Below, piece after piece: positions 52,479 through 63,480 of a stretch of 64,000 bases of DNA; positions within the stretch are counted from its first letter, which is position 1, and each line of letters begins with the position of its first letter. The notes beneath the pieces are model-generated. The model ran no database searches, had not been told where the DNA came from, and was given only the letters and a program-made list of their open reading frames with translations. The position numbers and the translations under genes are program-made. This DNA comes from Lachnospiraceae bacterium (lineage in GTDB: Bacteria; Bacillota; Clostridia; Lachnospirales; Lachnospiraceae): contig JAKSHY010000006.1 in NCBI GenBank assembly GCA_024399135.1, positions 62,001 through 126,000 of the forward strand, given 5' to 3'.

Positions 52479-53846
52479 ATGGGCACAAAATATAGTGGTA
52501 ATAAAGATAAATCTTCATATAAATATAACGACGTTCGAAATAGAGGCGAACAAAAAAGAGATATTCAGCATGCAGCTGCTACGCGTCGTGTTAAAAAAAA
52601 GGAAAAGAAATCCTCACCTCTTAAAATGTTTTTAATTACTCTTGGCATAGTGCTTGGGGTAGGAATGGTGGTCATAGTATCCATAGCACTTCCTAAATAT
52701 TTAAAGCTTCACAAAAATGAGGAAATAAGCTTTATTGGATTCGTTGAAACAATACCTGAGACACTGACCGCTGAGGTTGATGAAAAGGTTGAACCAGAAC
52801 CATTCGTTGATGACAGAAAATATGGTTCAATTATGGATGATTTCGAATACCAGAAGGAACACAATATTTTCATTAAGGACGCGACTCAGGAAGGTGTTGT
52901 TACACTGGCGTTTTGTGGGGATATATTATTTGATGACGATTATGCCGTAATGTCAGCGCTTAAGCAAAGAGGTGGAAATATAGAAGACAGTATATCTTTG
53001 GACACGTTAGAGGCAATGCGTGGCGTTGATATAATGGTTGCCAATAATGAGTTTCCTTATACGGAAAGAGGTGTAAGGCAGCCCGAGAAGCAGTTCACCT
53101 TCAGGGCAGATTATTCGACTGCTAATTATTTAAATGACATGGGTGTTGATGTTGCAATTCTGGCGAATAACCATGTTTTCGATTATGGTGAGCAGGGTCT
53201 TTTAGATACACTCGATACACTTGATGAGGTCGGGGTGGTTCCAGTCGGTGCTGGAAGGAACCTGGAAGAGGCGATGACGCCAGTATACTATATTATTAAT
53301 GATATTAAGATAGCTATTGTAGCTGCAACAGATATTGAAAGACTTGATATTCCTGATACGAGAGCAGCAACAGAAACATTGCCAGGGGTACTAAGATCCT
53401 GGAATACAGATAAAATCTTTAAGGTTATTGAGGAAGCCAAGAACAATTCAGATTTCGTAATAACCTGTATTCACTGGGGAACGGAAAAAGAGGATGTGCC
53501 TGATTACTGGCAAAAAATCCTTGCACCAAAGCTGGTTGAGGCAGGAACTGATCTTATTATAGGAGATCATCCTCACAGACTTCAGGGAATCTATTATTTC
53601 GGAGATGTTCCATGTATCTATAGCCTCGGAAATTACTGGTTTAATGGGTTTTCTCTGGATACGGGACTTGTGAGAGTTACTATAGATAAGAGTGGACTTA
53701 ATTCATTTGAGTTTTTGCCAGCGGTTCAGTCTTCGTACAGTACTCATCTTGTTTACGAAGGAGAAAGAGACAGAATTCTTGATTACATGAGAAGATTATC
53801 TCCGGATGCCAATATTTCCAGTGATGGATTCGTAACTAAAAAATAA
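52479..53846 (+). CDS. CapA-family metallophosphatase-like protein
   Basis: Encodes about 455 residues from the ATG at 52479 (GGTAGGTG upstream). After a basic N-terminus and one membrane helix (about 58-80) comes the PGA_cap/CapA domain: VTLAFCGDILFD (metal ligand Asp), VANNEFPYTERG, LANNHVFDYGEQG, CIHWGTE, LIIGDHPHRLQG and YSLGNYWFNG. CapA proteins are metallophosphatase-fold proteins linked to poly-gamma-glutamate or other envelope polymers. No capBC genes are nearby, so poly-glutamate synthesis is not implied. Its position between rplA and rplJ is odd: this slot normally holds only ribosomal genes. Confidence 0.9.
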   Translation: MGTKYSGNKDKSSYKYNDVRNRGEQKRDIQHAAATRRVKKKEKKSSPLKMFLITLGIVLGVGMVVIVSIALPKYLKLHKNEEISFIGFVETIPETLTAEVDEKVEPEPFVDDRKYGSIMDDFEYQKEHNIFIKDATQEGVVTLAFCGDILFDDDYAVMSALKQRGGNIEDSISLDTLEAMRGVDIMVANNEFPYTERGVRQPEKQFTFRADYSTANYLNDMGVDVAILANNHVFDYGEQGLLDTLDTLDEVGVVPVGAGRNLEEAMTPVYYIINDIKIAIVAATDIERLDIPDTRAATETLPGVLRSWNTDKIFKVIEEAKNNSDFVITCIHWGTEKEDVPDYWQKILAPKLVEAGTDLIIGDHPHRLQGIYYFGDVPCIYSLGNYWFNGFSLDTGLVRVTIDKSGLNSFEFLPAVQSSYSTHLVYEGERDRILDYMRRLSPDANISSDGFVTKK

Positions 53847-53898
53847 GATTCTCACCAGTAGAATTGCGAGAAAACATGAATTTAAAAGCGAAAAAGTG

Positions 53899-53928
53899 TT
53901 GACAGACATATTTAAGATATGATATTTT
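53899..53928 (+). promoter_or_regulatory. SigA promoter of rplJL
   Basis: TTGACA (53899-53904), 18 bases, TATTTT (53923-53928); a 17-base spacing gives ATATTT. Confidence 0.75.
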
Positions 53929-53934
53929 AACAAA

Positions 53935-54066
53935 GGTCGTTTTGACCAGGCCGAAGACAGTAGGAATCCGAAAGGGTGTAAGCATAGCTCCTACCGAGGA
54001 AGAGATATATTAACTTTTATTGTTATTAACTCCCCTTGTGCTTTGGCATAAGGGGTTTATTTTATC
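53935..54066 (+). promoter_or_regulatory. L10 leader (ribosomal protein L10 autoregulatory RNA)
   Basis: The sequence GACCAGGCCGAAGACAGTAGG, then GTAAGCATAGCTCCTACCGAGG, is the typical Firmicutes L10 leader, which L10-(L12)4 binds to repress its own synthesis. It is followed by a terminator hairpin, CCCCTT/AAGGGG (about 54032-54057), with TTTATTTTA, which gives premature termination when L10 is in excess. Confidence 0.85.
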
Positions 54067-54101
54067 CCTTCGGCATAATATTAAAGAAGGAGGAAATAAA
54101 A

Positions 54102-54731
54102 ATGGCTAAGGTTGAATTAAAGCAGCCCATCGTTGAAGAAATTTCATCTTACATCAAAGATGCCCAGTCAGTTGTATTAGTTGACTACCGTGGATTAACT
54201 GTTGAACAGGATACTAATCTTCGTAAGGCTCTTCGTGCAGAGGGAATTACTTACAAAGTTTACAAGAACACAATGATGAACTTCGCTTTCAAGGGAACAG
54301 ACTTCGAGTCTTTAGCTCCTTATTTAGAAGGACCAAGTGCTATCGCTATTTCAACAACAGACGCTACAGCTCCAGCAAGAGTATTAAGCAAGTTCGCTAA
54401 GACAGCAGACAAGCTTGAGATTAAGGCTGGTGTAGTTGAAGGTGTTGCATACGATGCAGCTGGAATCGCTAAGATCGCTTCTATCCCTTCAAGAGAAGAA
54501 TTGCTTTCAAAGTTACTTGGAAGCATCCAGTCACCTATTACAAACTTTGCTCGTGTTATTAAGCAGATTGCAGAGAAGGGTGGCGCAGCAGAGTGTGAAG
54601 CTCCTGCAACAGAAGAGGCTCCTGCTGAAGCTCCTGTAGAGGAAGCTAAGACAGAAGAGGCTCCAGTTGAAGCTCCTGTAGAAGAAGCTAAGACAGAAGA
54701 AGCAGCTGAAGCTCCTGCAGAGGAAGCTTAA
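54102..54731 (+). CDS. rplJ: 50S ribosomal protein L10 with acidic tail
   Basis: Encodes 209 residues from the ATG at 54102 (AAGGAGGAAA upstream). AKVELKQPIVEEISSYIKDA, VLVDYRGLTVEQDTNLR and YKVYKNTMMNFA are the L10 core. The core ends at about residue 166; it is followed by some 43 residues of Glu-Ala-Pro-Val-Lys-Thr repeats (EAPVEEAKTEEAP twice). L10 is usually about 165-175 residues. The tail is unusual and may have grown by slippage. L10 holds the L7/L12 stalk and binds its own leader. Confidence 0.96.
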   Translation: MAKVELKQPIVEEISSYIKDAQSVVLVDYRGLTVEQDTNLRKALRAEGITYKVYKNTMMNFAFKGTDFESLAPYLEGPSAIAISTTDATAPARVLSKFAKTADKLEIKAGVVEGVAYDAAGIAKIASIPSREELLSKLLGSIQSPITNFARVIKQIAEKGGAAECEAPATEEAPAEAPVEEAKTEEAPVEAPVEEAKTEEAAEAPAEEA

Positions 54732-54800
54732 GCAAAACTCCGCAAGGAGAAAATGAAACAAACGAAATTTAGATTATAAAATTATATGGAGGAAAATAAA

Positions 54801-55181
54801 ATGGCAAAGATGTCTACAGCAGAATTAATTGATGCTATTAAGGAACTTTCAGTTCTTGAGTTAAATGACCTTGTTAAGGCATGTGAAGAAGAGTTTGGCG
54901 TATCTGCAGCAGCTGGAGTAGTAGTTGCAGCAGCAGGTGCAGCTGATGGTGCAGCAGCAGGCGAAGAGAAGGATTCTTTCGATGTTGAGTTAGCAGAAGC
55001 TGGCGCTGAGAAGGTTAAGGTTATCAAGGTTGTTCGTGAAATCACTGGTTTAGGACTTAAGGAAGCTAAGGATTTAGTTGATGGCGCTCCTAAGGTTGTT
55101 AAGGAAGGTGCATCTAAGGACGAAGCTAACGATATCAAGGCTAAGCTTGAAGAAGTTGGTGCTAAGGTTAACTTAAAGTAA
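54801..55181 (+). CDS. rplL: 50S ribosomal protein L7/L12
   Basis: Encodes 126 residues from the ATG at 54801 (TGGAGGAAA upstream; an upstream in-frame ATG at 54786 is rejected because the site lies after it). An N-terminal dimerisation helix ([21 protein letters not shown]), an Ala/Gly hinge, and the C-terminal factor-binding domain with [25 protein letters not shown]. Normal length. A terminator lies at 55199-55230. Confidence 0.97.
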   Translation: MAKMSTAELIDAIKELSVLELNDLVKACEEEFGVSAAAGVVVAAAGAADGAAAGEEKDSFDVELAEAGAEKVKVIKVVREITGLGLKEAKDLVDGAPKVVKEGASKDEANDIKAKLEEVGAKVNLK

Positions 55182-55198
55182 TTTAAAATTACTAATTA

Positions 55199-55230
55199 TA
55201 TCCCGCAGGGAAGTGTTTCCTTGCGGGATA
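55199..55230 (+). terminator. Intrinsic terminator after rplL
   Basis: A 14-bp stem (TATCCCGCAGGGAA with its complement, one G-U pair, GTGT loop) followed by AATTGTTTTTA. Confidence 0.85.
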
Positions 55231-55368
55231 ATTGTTTTTATATCTTTGTATCTTAAGATATAAGTGATAATCAGATATTTTAGATAAAGATACATGTTCT
55301 TAATAATTCAGATAATTTCGATAAATATATATTTCTAAAAAATCTTTAATAAAAATCTCAAATTGTTG

Positions 55369-55398
55369 TTGACAGCAAAATATCCCTTGTTGTAGAAT
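55369..55398 (+). promoter_or_regulatory. SigA promoter of rpoBC
   Basis: TTGACA (55369-55374), 18 bases, TAGAAT (55393-55398). It gives rpoBC its own transcription start in addition to readthrough from rplJL. Confidence 0.8.
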
Positions 55399-55424
55399 GG
55401 ATGATGCACTATTGTGGAGTGGTA

Positions 55425-55445
55425 GGCGTTTCTATGCCCTTTTTT
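55425..55445 (+). terminator. Terminator-like hairpin in the rpoB leader
   Basis: GGCGT-TTCT-ATGCC followed by CTTTTTT: 5 bp only, but with a strong T run, about 20 bases from the predicted start. It parallels the hairpin before rpmG. Confidence 0.45.
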
Positions 55446-55501
55446 AAGAGCATATAGCCGTATGGACCACGCAATAAATCATTAAGAACGGGGTGAAGTC
55501 A

Positions 55502-58500
55502 ATGGAAAAGAACAGAATACGTCCTATTGCCTGTGGCAAGAGCATGCGTATGAGTTACTCAAGACAAAAAGAAGTCTTGGAAATGCCAAACCTTATCGAG
55601 GTTCAGAAGAATTCCTACAAGTGGTTTTTGACTGATGGACTTAAGGAAGTGTTTGACGATATTTCGCCTATCGCTGATTACAGCGGTCAGATGAGCTTGG
55701 AGTTCGTAGATTTCGAGCTTTGCGAAAAGGATGTTAAATATTCCATCGAGAAGTGTAAGGAAAGAGACGCTACATATGCTGCACCATTGCAGGTTAAGGT
55801 TCGTTTCATTAAAAAGGACAAGAACGAGGTTACAGAGCATAAGATCTTTATGGGTGACCTCCCTATTATGACAGATACCGGAACATTCGTAATTAACGGT
55901 GCTGAACGTGTAATCGTAAGCCAGTTAGTTCGTTCTCCTGGAATCTATTATGCTATTGATCACGATAAGATTGGTAAGAGATTATTCTCATGTACTGTTA
56001 TTCCTAATCGTGGTGCATGGCTTGAATATGAGACTGACTCCAATGATATATTCTATGTACGTGTTGATAGAACACGTAAGGTTCCAATTACTGTATTAAT
56101 CAGAGCATTAGGTGTTGGAACTAATGAAGAAATTCTTGAATTATTCGGTGATGAGCCTAAGATTCAGGAAAGTTTCGCTAAAGACGTGGCAACTAACTAT
56201 GAGACAGGTCTTTTAGAGTTGTACAAAAAAATACGTCCAGGCGAGCCTTTGACAGTTGAAAGTGCAGAGAGCTTAATCAATGCAATGTTCTTCGACCCCA
56301 GAAGATATGACCTGGCAAAGGTTGGTAGATACAAGTTTAATAAGAAGCTTGCATTAAGAAACAGAATCCGTAATCAGATTCTTGCTGAGGATGTTACTAA
56401 TCCATATACAGGCGAGGTTATTGCTACAGCAGGAACTAAGGTTACAGCTGAAATGGCTGACTTAATTCAGAATTCAGCAGTACCATATGTTTATATCCAG
56501 ACAGAGGAAAGAAACGTTAAGGTTCTTTCTAACATGATGGTAGATCTTAATGCCTTCGTTGAGTGTGATGCTAAGGATTTAGGAATTAATGAGAAGGTTT
56601 ACTTCCCAGTTCTTCAGGCTATTATTAATGAATACGCTGAGGATGGAGATGCTTTATTCGAAGCTCTTAAGAAGAATGTTAACGAATTAGTTCCAAAGCA
56701 TATTACAAAGGATGATATCTTTGCATCAATTAACTACAATATCCATCTTGAGTATGGTATTGGAAAGGATGACGACATCGACCACTTAGGTAATCGTCGT
56801 ATCCGTTGCGTAGGTGAGTTATTACAGAATCAGTACAGAATCGGTCTTTCAAGACTTGAGAGAGTTGTTCGTGAAAGAATGACAACACATGATGCTGATG
56901 ATGTTACACCTCAGAACTTAATTAATATCAAGCCAGTACAGGCAGCTGTTAAAGAATTCTTCGGATCTTCTCAGTTGTCACAGTTCATGGATCAGAATAA
57001 CCCTCTTGGTGAGTTAACACATAAGAGACGTCTTTCTGCGTTAGGTCCTGGTGGTCTTTCAAGAGACCGTGCCGGATTCGAGGTTCGAGACGTACACTAT
57101 TCTCACTATGGTCGTATGTGTCCTATCGAGACACCTGAAGGTCCTAACATCGGTTTGATTAACTCATTAGCTTCTTATGCAAGAATTAATGAGTATGGAT
57201 TTATTGAGGCTCCTTATCGTAAGATTGATCATTCAGACGCTGAGAACCCAGTAGTTACAGATGAAGTTGTATATATGACAGCTGATGAAGAGGATAACTA
57301 CCATGTAGCTCAGGCTAATGAGCAGCTCGATGAGAAGGGTCACTTCGTTCGTAAAGTAGTAGCTGGTAGATATAGAGAAGAAACTTCAGAATATCCAAAG
57401 GCTATGTATGATTATATGGACGTATCTCCTAAGATGGTATTCTCAGTTGCTACAGCACTTATTCCATTCCTGGAGAACGACGATGCTAACCGTGCGCTCA
57501 TGGGATCTAACATGCAGCGTCAGGCAGTACCTTTACTTACAACAGAAGCTCCTGCAGTAGGAACAGGAATGGAGCCTAAGGCAGCTGTTGACTCTGGTGT
57601 ATGTGTAGTTGCTAAGAAGGCTGGTACAGTTGAATACGTATCATCAAAGCTTATCAAGATTAAGTGTGATGATGGTGACAACATGGAGTACAACTTAACT
57701 AAGTTCTCTCGTTCTAACCAGTCTAACTGTTATAACCAGAAGCCTATCGTATTCAAGGGTGACAAGGTTGTTGAGGGTCAGGTTATCGCAGATGGTCCTT
57801 CAACATGTAACGGTGAGCTTGCTCTTGGTAAGAACCCATTGATTGGATTCATGACATGGGAAGGTTACAACTACGAGGATGCTGTATTACTTAGCGAAAG
57901 ATTAGTTCAGGATGATGTTTATACATCTGTACATATTGAAGAATACGAAGCAGAAGCTCGTGACACCAAGTTAGGACCAGAAGATATCACTCGTGATGTT
58001 CCAGGTGTTGGTGACGATGCACTTAAGGATCTTGATGAAAGAGGTATTATCAGAATCGGTGCAGAGGTTCGTGCGGGAGATATTCTTGTTGGTAAGGTTA
58101 CTCCTAAGGGAGAAACAGAGCTTACAGCAGAAGAAAGACTTCTTCGTGCAATCTTTGGTGAGAAGGCAAGAGAAGTTAGAGATACATCACTTAAGGTTCC
58201 TCATGGTGAGTATGGTATCGTAGTTGATGCCAAGGTATTCACACGTGAGAATGGCGATGAGTTATCTCCAGGAGTTAACCAGGCAGTTCGTATCTATATT
58301 GCTCAGAAGCGTAAGATTTCTGTTGGTGATAAGATGGCTGGACGTCATGGTAACAAGGGTGTAGTTTCACGAGTATTACCAGTAGAAGATATGCCATACC
58401 TTCCAAATGGTCGTCCTTTGGATATCGTATTAAATCCATTAGGTGTACCTTCACGTATGAATATCGGACAGGTATTGGAAATTCACCTTTCACTTGCAGC

Positions 58501-59335
58501 TAAGGCATTAGGCTTCAACGTAGCAACTCCTGTATTTGATGGAGCTAACGAGGTTGATATTATGGATACCTTGGATTTAGCTAACGATTACGTTAATTTA
58601 ACTTGGGAAGAGTTCGAGAAGAAGTATAAGAAAGAATTACTTCCTGAGGTTATGGATTACTTATCAGAGAATAGAGATCACAGAGAATTATGGAAGGGCG
58701 TTCCTATTTCAAGAGATGGTAAGGTAAGACTTCGTGATGGACGTACAGGTGAGTATTTCGATTCACCAGTTACTATTGGTCACATGCATTACTTGAAACT
58801 CCATCACCTGGTAGATGATAAGATCCATGCTCGTTCAACCGGACCATACTCACTTGTAACTCAGCAGCCATTAGGTGGTAAGGCTCAGTTCGGTGGACAG
58901 AGATTCGGAGAAATGGAAGTTTGGGCATTGGAAGCTTATGGTGCTTCATACACATTACAGGAAATCCTTACTGTTAAGTCTGATGACGTTGTAGGACGTG
59001 TTAAGACATATGAAGCTATCATCAAGGGTGACAATATTCCTGAATCTGGTATTCCTGAGTCATTCAAGGTATTACTTAAGGAATTACAGTCACTTGGCTT
59101 GGATGTAAGAGTACTTCGTGAAGATAACACAGAAGTTGAGATTAAAGAGAACGTTGACTATGGCAATACAGATTATCGTAGTGTTATGGGCGATGATTCT
59201 AAGAACTATGATAATGATTCATTATCTAAGGCAGGATATCAGCAGCAGGAATTCGATGAGTCTGGTGAAATGGTAGCTGCCGAAGAAGATTTCGTTGAAG
59301 ATGATTTCAATGATGATTTTGAAGGCGAAGAATAG
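55502..59335 (+). CDS. rpoB: RNA polymerase beta subunit
   Basis: Encodes 1277 residues from the ATG at 55502 (GGGGTGAAG upstream); an in-frame GTG at 55493 is part of the Shine-Dalgarno region. Landmarks: the rifampicin region [53 protein letters not shown], the [11 protein letters not shown] catalytic Lys block, and the C-terminal [22 protein letters not shown]. Residues FMDQN and HKRR match the rifampicin-sensitive consensus. It ends with a ~30-residue acidic tail. Confidence 0.99.
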   Translation: MEKNRIRPIACGKSMRMSYSRQKEVLEMPNLIEVQKNSYKWFLTDGLKEVFDDISPIADYSGQMSLEFVDFELCEKDVKYSIEKCKERDATYAAPLQVKVRFIKKDKNEVTEHKIFMGDLPIMTDTGTFVINGAERVIVSQLVRSPGIYYAIDHDKIGKRLFSCTVIPNRGAWLEYETDSNDIFYVRVDRTRKVPITVLIRALGVGTNEEILELFGDEPKIQESFAKDVATNYETGLLELYKKIRPGEPLTVESAESLINAMFFDPRRYDLAKVGRYKFNKKLALRNRIRNQILAEDVTNPYTGEVIATAGTKVTAEMADLIQNSAVPYVYIQTEERNVKVLSNMMVDLNAFVECDAKDLGINEKVYFPVLQAIINEYAEDGDALFEALKKNVNELVPKHITKDDIFASINYNIHLEYGIGKDDDIDHLGNRRIRCVGELLQNQYRIGLSRLERVVRERMTTHDADDVTPQNLINIKPVQAAVKEFFGSSQLSQFMDQNNPLGELTHKRRLSALGPGGLSRDRAGFEVRDVHYSHYGRMCPIETPEGPNIGLINSLASYARINEYGFIEAPYRKIDHSDAENPVVTDEVVYMTADEEDNYHVAQANEQLDEKGHFVRKVVAGRYREETSEYPKAMYDYMDVSPKMVFSVATALIPFLENDDANRALMGSNMQRQAVPLLTTEAPAVGTGMEPKAAVDSGVCVVAKKAGTVEYVSSKLIKIKCDDGDNMEYNLTKFSRSNQSNCYNQKPIVFKGDKVVEGQVIADGPSTCNGELALGKNPLIGFMTWEGYNYEDAVLLSERLVQDDVYTSVHIEEYEAEARDTKLGPEDITRDVPGVGDDALKDLDERGIIRIGAEVRAGDILVGKVTPKGETELTAEERLLRAIFGEKAREVRDTSLKVPHGEYGIVVDAKVFTRENGDELSPGVNQAVRIYIAQKRKISVGDKMAGRHGNKGVVSRVLPVEDMPYLPNGRPLDIVLNPLGVPSRMNIGQVLEIHLSLAAKALGFNVATPVFDGANEVDIMDTLDLANDYVNLTWEEFEKKYKKELLPEVMDYLSENRDHRELWKGVPISRDGKVRLRDGRTGEYFDSPVTIGHMHYLKLHHLVDDKIHARSTGPYSLVTQQPLGGKAQFGGQRFGEMEVWALEAYGASYTLQEILTVKSDDVVGRVKTYEAIIKGDNIPESGIPESFKVLLKELQSLGLDVRVLREDNTEVEIKENVDYGNTDYRSVMGDDSKNYDNDSLSKAGYQQQEFDESGEMVAAEEDFVEDDFNDDFEGEE

Positions 59336-59348
59336 GAGGACATAGAAG

Positions 59349-62300
59349 ATGTTAGAAACAAACAAAGAAGTGTATCAGCCTATGACGTTTGATGCCATCA
59401 GAATCGGCTTAGCTTCTCCTGAAAAGATCAGAGAATGGTCTCGTGGTGAAGTTACAAAACCTGAAACAATTAACTATAGAACTCTTAAGCCTGAGAAGGA
59501 AGGTCTTTTCTGTGAAAAGATCTTCGGACCTTCAAAGGACTGGGAGTGTCACTGTGGTAAGTATAAGAAGATTAGATATAAGGGTGTAGTATGTGATCGA
59601 TGCGGAGTTGAAGTTACTAAGGCTTCTGTTCGTAGAGAGCGTATGGGTCATATTGAACTTGCTGCTCCTGTATCACATATCTGGTACTTCAAGGGTATTC
59701 CTAGCCGTATGGGATTAATCCTTGATTTATCTCCAAGAATTCTTGAGAAGGTTCTTTACTTTGCTTCATATATCGTACTTGATGCTGGAGAGACAGATCT
59801 TCAGTATAAGCAGGTTCTTTCAGAGAAGGAATATCAGGATGCGAGAGAAACATGGGGCAACAAGTTCCGTGTAGGAATGGGTGCTGAAGCTATCAAGGAA
59901 TTACTTCAGGATATTGATTTAGAAGCTGATTCAAAGGCTCTTCGTGAGGAGCTTGAGGGAGCTACAGGTCAGAAGAAGGCTCGTGTTATTAAGAGATTGG
60001 AAGTAGTTGATGCTTTCAAGGAATCAGGAAATGAACCTTCATGGATGATTATGGATGCAATTCCAGTTATTCCACCTGATTTAAGACCTATGGTTCAGTT
60101 AGACGGTGGCAGATTCGCTACATCTGACTTGAATGATTTATACAGAAGAATTATTAACCGTAACAATCGTCTTAAGAGATTATTAGATCTTGGTGCTCCT
60201 GATATCATCGTTAGAAACGAAAAGCGTATGCTTCAGGAAGCAGTTGATGCTCTTATCGATAATGGTAGACGTGGCCGTGCAGTTACAGGACCTGGTAACA
60301 GAGCACTTAAGTCATTATCTGACATGCTTAAGGGTAAGTCAGGACGTTTCCGTCAGAACCTTCTTGGTAAGCGTGTAGACTACTCAGGACGTTCAGTTAT
60401 CGTAGTAGGACCAGAACTTAAGATATATCAGTGTGGTCTTCCTAAGGAAATGGCTATCGAATTATTCAAGCCTTTCGTTATGAAAGAACTCGTAGGACGT
60501 GGCATTTCTCAGAACATTAAGGCAGCTAAGAAGCTTGTTGAAAGACTTGATTCTCAGGTATGGGATGTTCTTGAGGATGTTATTAAAGAGCATCCAGTTA
60601 TGTTAAACCGTGCTCCTACACTTCATAGATTAGGTATTCAGGCATTCGAGCCTATCTTAGTAGAAGGTAAGGCTATTAAGCTTCATCCATTAGTATGTAC
60701 AGCGTTCAACGCCGACTTCGATGGAGACCAGATGGCTGTTCACCTTCCATTATCAGTAGAGGCTCAGGCTGAATGTAGATTCCTTTTACTTTCGCCTAAC
60801 AACTTATTGAAGCCTTCAGATGGTGGTCCAGTTGCTGTTCCTTCTCAGGATATGGTTCTTGGTATCTACTATTTGACACAGGAAAGAGGTCTTTCTGTTG
60901 GTGATACCAGAGAAGAATTAGGTGAAGGTAAGTTCTTCAAGAGTCTTAATGAGGCAATTCTTGCATATGAGAACGGATGTTGTACATTACATGCAAGAAT
61001 TAAAGTCAGAATGACTAAGAAGAATGCTGCAGGCGAAGAAGTTACAGGTGTAGTTGAGTCAACACTTGGTAGATTCCTCTTCAATGAGATTATTCCTCAG
61101 GATTTAGGAATGGTTGACAGAAGCAAGGAAGAGAATTTCTTAGCACTTGAAATAGATCAGCTCGTTGGTAAGAAGCAGCTTAAGAAGATTCTTGAGCAGG
61201 TTATCAATACACATGGTGCTTCTGTTACAGCTGAAGTTCTTGATTTAATCAAGGCTATTGGTTATAAGTATTCAACAAGAGCCGCTATGACAGTTTCAAT
61301 TTCAGATATGACAGTACCTGCTGATAAGCCTTTGATGCTTGAAAAGGCTCAGGCAACAGTTGATGCTATTTCAACTAACTTCAGACGTGGTTTCATTACA
61401 GAAGAAGAAAGATATCGTGCTGTTGTAGATACATGGAATGAAACAGATAAAGAGTTATCAGATAAGCTTATTGCTGGTCTTGATAAATATAACAATATCT
61501 ACATGATGGCCGATTCCGGTGCCCGTGGTTCAACTCAGCAGATTAAGCAGTTAGCCGGCATGCGTGGATTGATGGCTGATACAACTGGTAGAACAATTGA
61601 ATTGCCTATTAAGTCGAACTTCCGTGAAGGACTTGACGTATTGGAATACTTCATGTCAGCTCATGGTGCTCGTAAGGGTCTTTCAGATACAGCTTTACGT
61701 ACTGCTGACTCAGGTTACTTAACTCGTCGTATGGTTGACGTTTCACAGGAATTAATTATTCGTGAAACAGACTGTATGGAAGGAACAGGAAAGATTCCTG
61801 GATTAACAGTTAAGGGCTTCTATGATGGCAAGGAAACAATTGAAAGCTTAAAGGACAGAATTACAGGAAGATATTCCTGCGAGGATATTGCAGATAAGAA
61901 CGGTGAGTTAATCGTTAAGGCTAACCATATGATTACTCCTTCAAGAGCTGCCAGAATCATTAACAATATGGAGAAGGATGAGAACGGCCATGTTAATGAT
62001 TCAGTTAAGATTCGTACAATCTTAACATGTAGATCTAAGGATGGTATCTGTGCTAAATGTTATGGTGCTAACATGGCATCAGGTGAAGCAGTACAGGTTG
62101 GTGAAGCAGTTGGTATTATCGCTGCTCAGTCAATCGGTGAACCTGGTACACAGTTAACCATGAGAACATTCCATACAGGTGGTGTTGCCGGTGATGATAT
62201 CACTATGGGTCTTCCTAGAGTAGAAGAATTGTTCGAAGCTCGTAAGCCTAAGGGACTTGCTATTATTGCTGAATTTGGTGGTATTGCTACTATTTCAGAT

Positions 62301-63026
62301 AATAAGAAGAAGAGAGAAGTTATCGTTAATAATGAAGAAACAGGTGAAACTAAGGCATATTTAATTCCTTATGGTTCACGTATCAAGATTCTTGATGGTC
62401 AGGCTATTGAAGCTGGTGATGAGTTAACAGAAGGTTCAGTTAACCCACATGATTTATTAAAGATCAAGGGTAAGGAAGCTGTACAGAACTACATGATTCG
62501 TGAAGTTCAGAGAGTTTACCGTCTCCAGGGTGTTGATATCGCTGATAAGCACGTTGAGGTTATAGTACGTCAGATGCTTAAGAAGGTAAGAATCGAAGAG
62601 AGTGGTGATACAGAGTACTTACCAGGTACTTTAGTAGATGTTCTTGAGTATGAGGATCTTAATGAAGAGCTTATTGCTGAAGGCAAGACACCAGCAGAAG
62701 GAAGTCAGGTTATGCTTGGTATTACCAAGGCTGCATTGGCTACTAATTCATTCCTTTCAGCTGCATCATTCCAGGAAACAACTAAGGTTCTTACAGAAGC
62801 CGCTATCAAGGGTAAGGTTGATCCATTGATCGGTCTTAAGGAAAACGTTATTATCGGTAAGTTAATCCCTGCTGGTACAGGTATGAAGCGTTATCGTAAT
62901 ACAACATTAAATACAGATTCAATGCTTAAGAAAAATATTAAGGTTGATGAAGAATTATTAAACGTAGAAGACGCTGAGGAAGTTATCGATGCTGATTCAG
63001 AGGTTGTTGAAATCGTTGAAGAATAA
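59349..63026 (+). CDS. rpoC: RNA polymerase beta-prime subunit
   Basis: A 1225-residue subunit. The N-terminal zinc ribbon ([20 protein letters not shown]) is followed by [13 protein letters not shown], the catalytic [12 protein letters not shown] (about residue 454), the trigger-loop region with [27 protein letters not shown], and the second zinc site ([13 protein letters not shown]). It follows rpoB by 13 bp with GGAGGACA as ribosome binding site. The C-terminal tail is acidic. Length is typical of Firmicutes without extra insertions. Confidence 0.99.
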   Translation: MLETNKEVYQPMTFDAIRIGLASPEKIREWSRGEVTKPETINYRTLKPEKEGLFCEKIFGPSKDWECHCGKYKKIRYKGVVCDRCGVEVTKASVRRERMGHIELAAPVSHIWYFKGIPSRMGLILDLSPRILEKVLYFASYIVLDAGETDLQYKQVLSEKEYQDARETWGNKFRVGMGAEAIKELLQDIDLEADSKALREELEGATGQKKARVIKRLEVVDAFKESGNEPSWMIMDAIPVIPPDLRPMVQLDGGRFATSDLNDLYRRIINRNNRLKRLLDLGAPDIIVRNEKRMLQEAVDALIDNGRRGRAVTGPGNRALKSLSDMLKGKSGRFRQNLLGKRVDYSGRSVIVVGPELKIYQCGLPKEMAIELFKPFVMKELVGRGISQNIKAAKKLVERLDSQVWDVLEDVIKEHPVMLNRAPTLHRLGIQAFEPILVEGKAIKLHPLVCTAFNADFDGDQMAVHLPLSVEAQAECRFLLLSPNNLLKPSDGGPVAVPSQDMVLGIYYLTQERGLSVGDTREELGEGKFFKSLNEAILAYENGCCTLHARIKVRMTKKNAAGEEVTGVVESTLGRFLFNEIIPQDLGMVDRSKEENFLALEIDQLVGKKQLKKILEQVINTHGASVTAEVLDLIKAIGYKYSTRAAMTVSISDMTVPADKPLMLEKAQATVDAISTNFRRGFITEEERYRAVVDTWNETDKELSDKLIAGLDKYNNIYMMADSGARGSTQQIKQLAGMRGLMADTTGRTIELPIKSNFREGLDVLEYFMSAHGARKGLSDTALRTADSGYLTRRMVDVSQELIIRETDCMEGTGKIPGLTVKGFYDGKETIESLKDRITGRYSCEDIADKNGELIVKANHMITPSRAARIINNMEKDENGHVNDSVKIRTILTCRSKDGICAKCYGANMASGEAVQVGEAVGIIAAQSIGEPGTQLTMRTFHTGGVAGDDITMGLPRVEELFEARKPKGLAIIAEFGGIATISDNKKKREVIVNNEETGETKAYLIPYGSRIKILDGQAIEAGDELTEGSVNPHDLLKIKGKEAVQNYMIREVQRVYRLQGVDIADKHVEVIVRQMLKKVRIEESGDTEYLPGTLVDVLEYEDLNEELIAEGKTPAEGSQVMLGITKAALATNSFLSAASFQETTKVLTEAAIKGKVDPLIGLKENVIIGKLIPAGTGMKRYRNTTLNTDSMLKKNIKVDEELLNVEDAEEVIDADSEVVEIVEE

Positions 63027-63095
63027 TTCAAAGATGTATTAAGAAATACTCACTAATGAAATGCGAAATAATAAAGGATTTCATTAATGAAATAA

Positions 63096-63137
63096 AAAAA
63101 GAGTGTGTCAAGTAAAAATACTTGACACACTCTTTTT
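63096..63137 (+). terminator. Intrinsic terminator after rpoC
   Basis: A 19-bp perfect stem (GAGTGTGTCAAGTA core, AAAA loop) ending in TTTTTCTT. A second imperfect hairpin (CACTAATGAAAT/ATTTCATTAATG, 63051-63089) precedes it. Confidence 0.93.
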
Positions 63138-63179
63138 CTTAGTATATATTGATAAATGTCGTTTAGAAGAGGTCTTGTT

Positions 63180-63479
63180 ATGGAACGAATAGTAAAACTT
63201 GGTTTGCTTTATGATTTTTATGGTGAGCTTTTGACGGACCACCAGAAAAAGGTATATGAAGATTATGTTTATAATGACTATTCGATTTCTGAGATAGCAG
63301 AAGAATATGAAATATCAAGACAGGGAGCATCGGACCTTATTAAAAGAATTAATAAGATTCTGGAAGGGTACGAAACTAAACTTAAGCTTGTTGACAGATT
63401 TGATTCAATAAAAAGTAAGATTGAAGCAATTGAATCAATTAGTGATGAAGACAAGGAATTATTATTAAAGGAATTATAG
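63180..63479 (+). CDS. ylxM: UPF0122/YlxM SRP-associated helix-turn-helix protein
   Basis: Encodes 99 residues from the ATG at 63180 (AGAAGAGG upstream). RIVKLGLLYDFYGELLTDHQKKVYEDYVYNDYS and the HTH SISEIAEEYEISRQGASDLIKR are typical of YlxM, which is encoded before ffh in Firmicutes and is reported to act with the signal recognition particle. The next gene, ffh, begins one base after its stop. Normal length. Confidence 0.95.
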   Translation: MERIVKLGLLYDFYGELLTDHQKKVYEDYVYNDYSISEIAEEYEISRQGASDLIKRINKILEGYETKLKLVDRFDSIKSKIEAIESISDEDKELLLKEL

Positions 63480-63480
63480 A

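Larger units (their letters stand above)
55182..55501 (+). other. rplL-rpoB intergenic region (320 bp)
   Basis: Contains the rplL terminator (55199-55230), an AT-rich stretch without visible structure (55235-55365), the rpoB promoter (55369-55398), and a leader with a terminator-like hairpin (55425-55445). The transcript leader is about 95 bases long. No gene was found. Confidence 0.8.

Noticed and set aside
52479-53846. Poly-gamma-glutamate capsule operon
   Set aside because: Only the CapA-like protein is present; no capB, capC or pgdS.
54036-54101. Longer N-terminus of L10
   Set aside because: It lies in the L10 leader terminator; the ATG at 54102 follows AAGGAGG and matches the family start.
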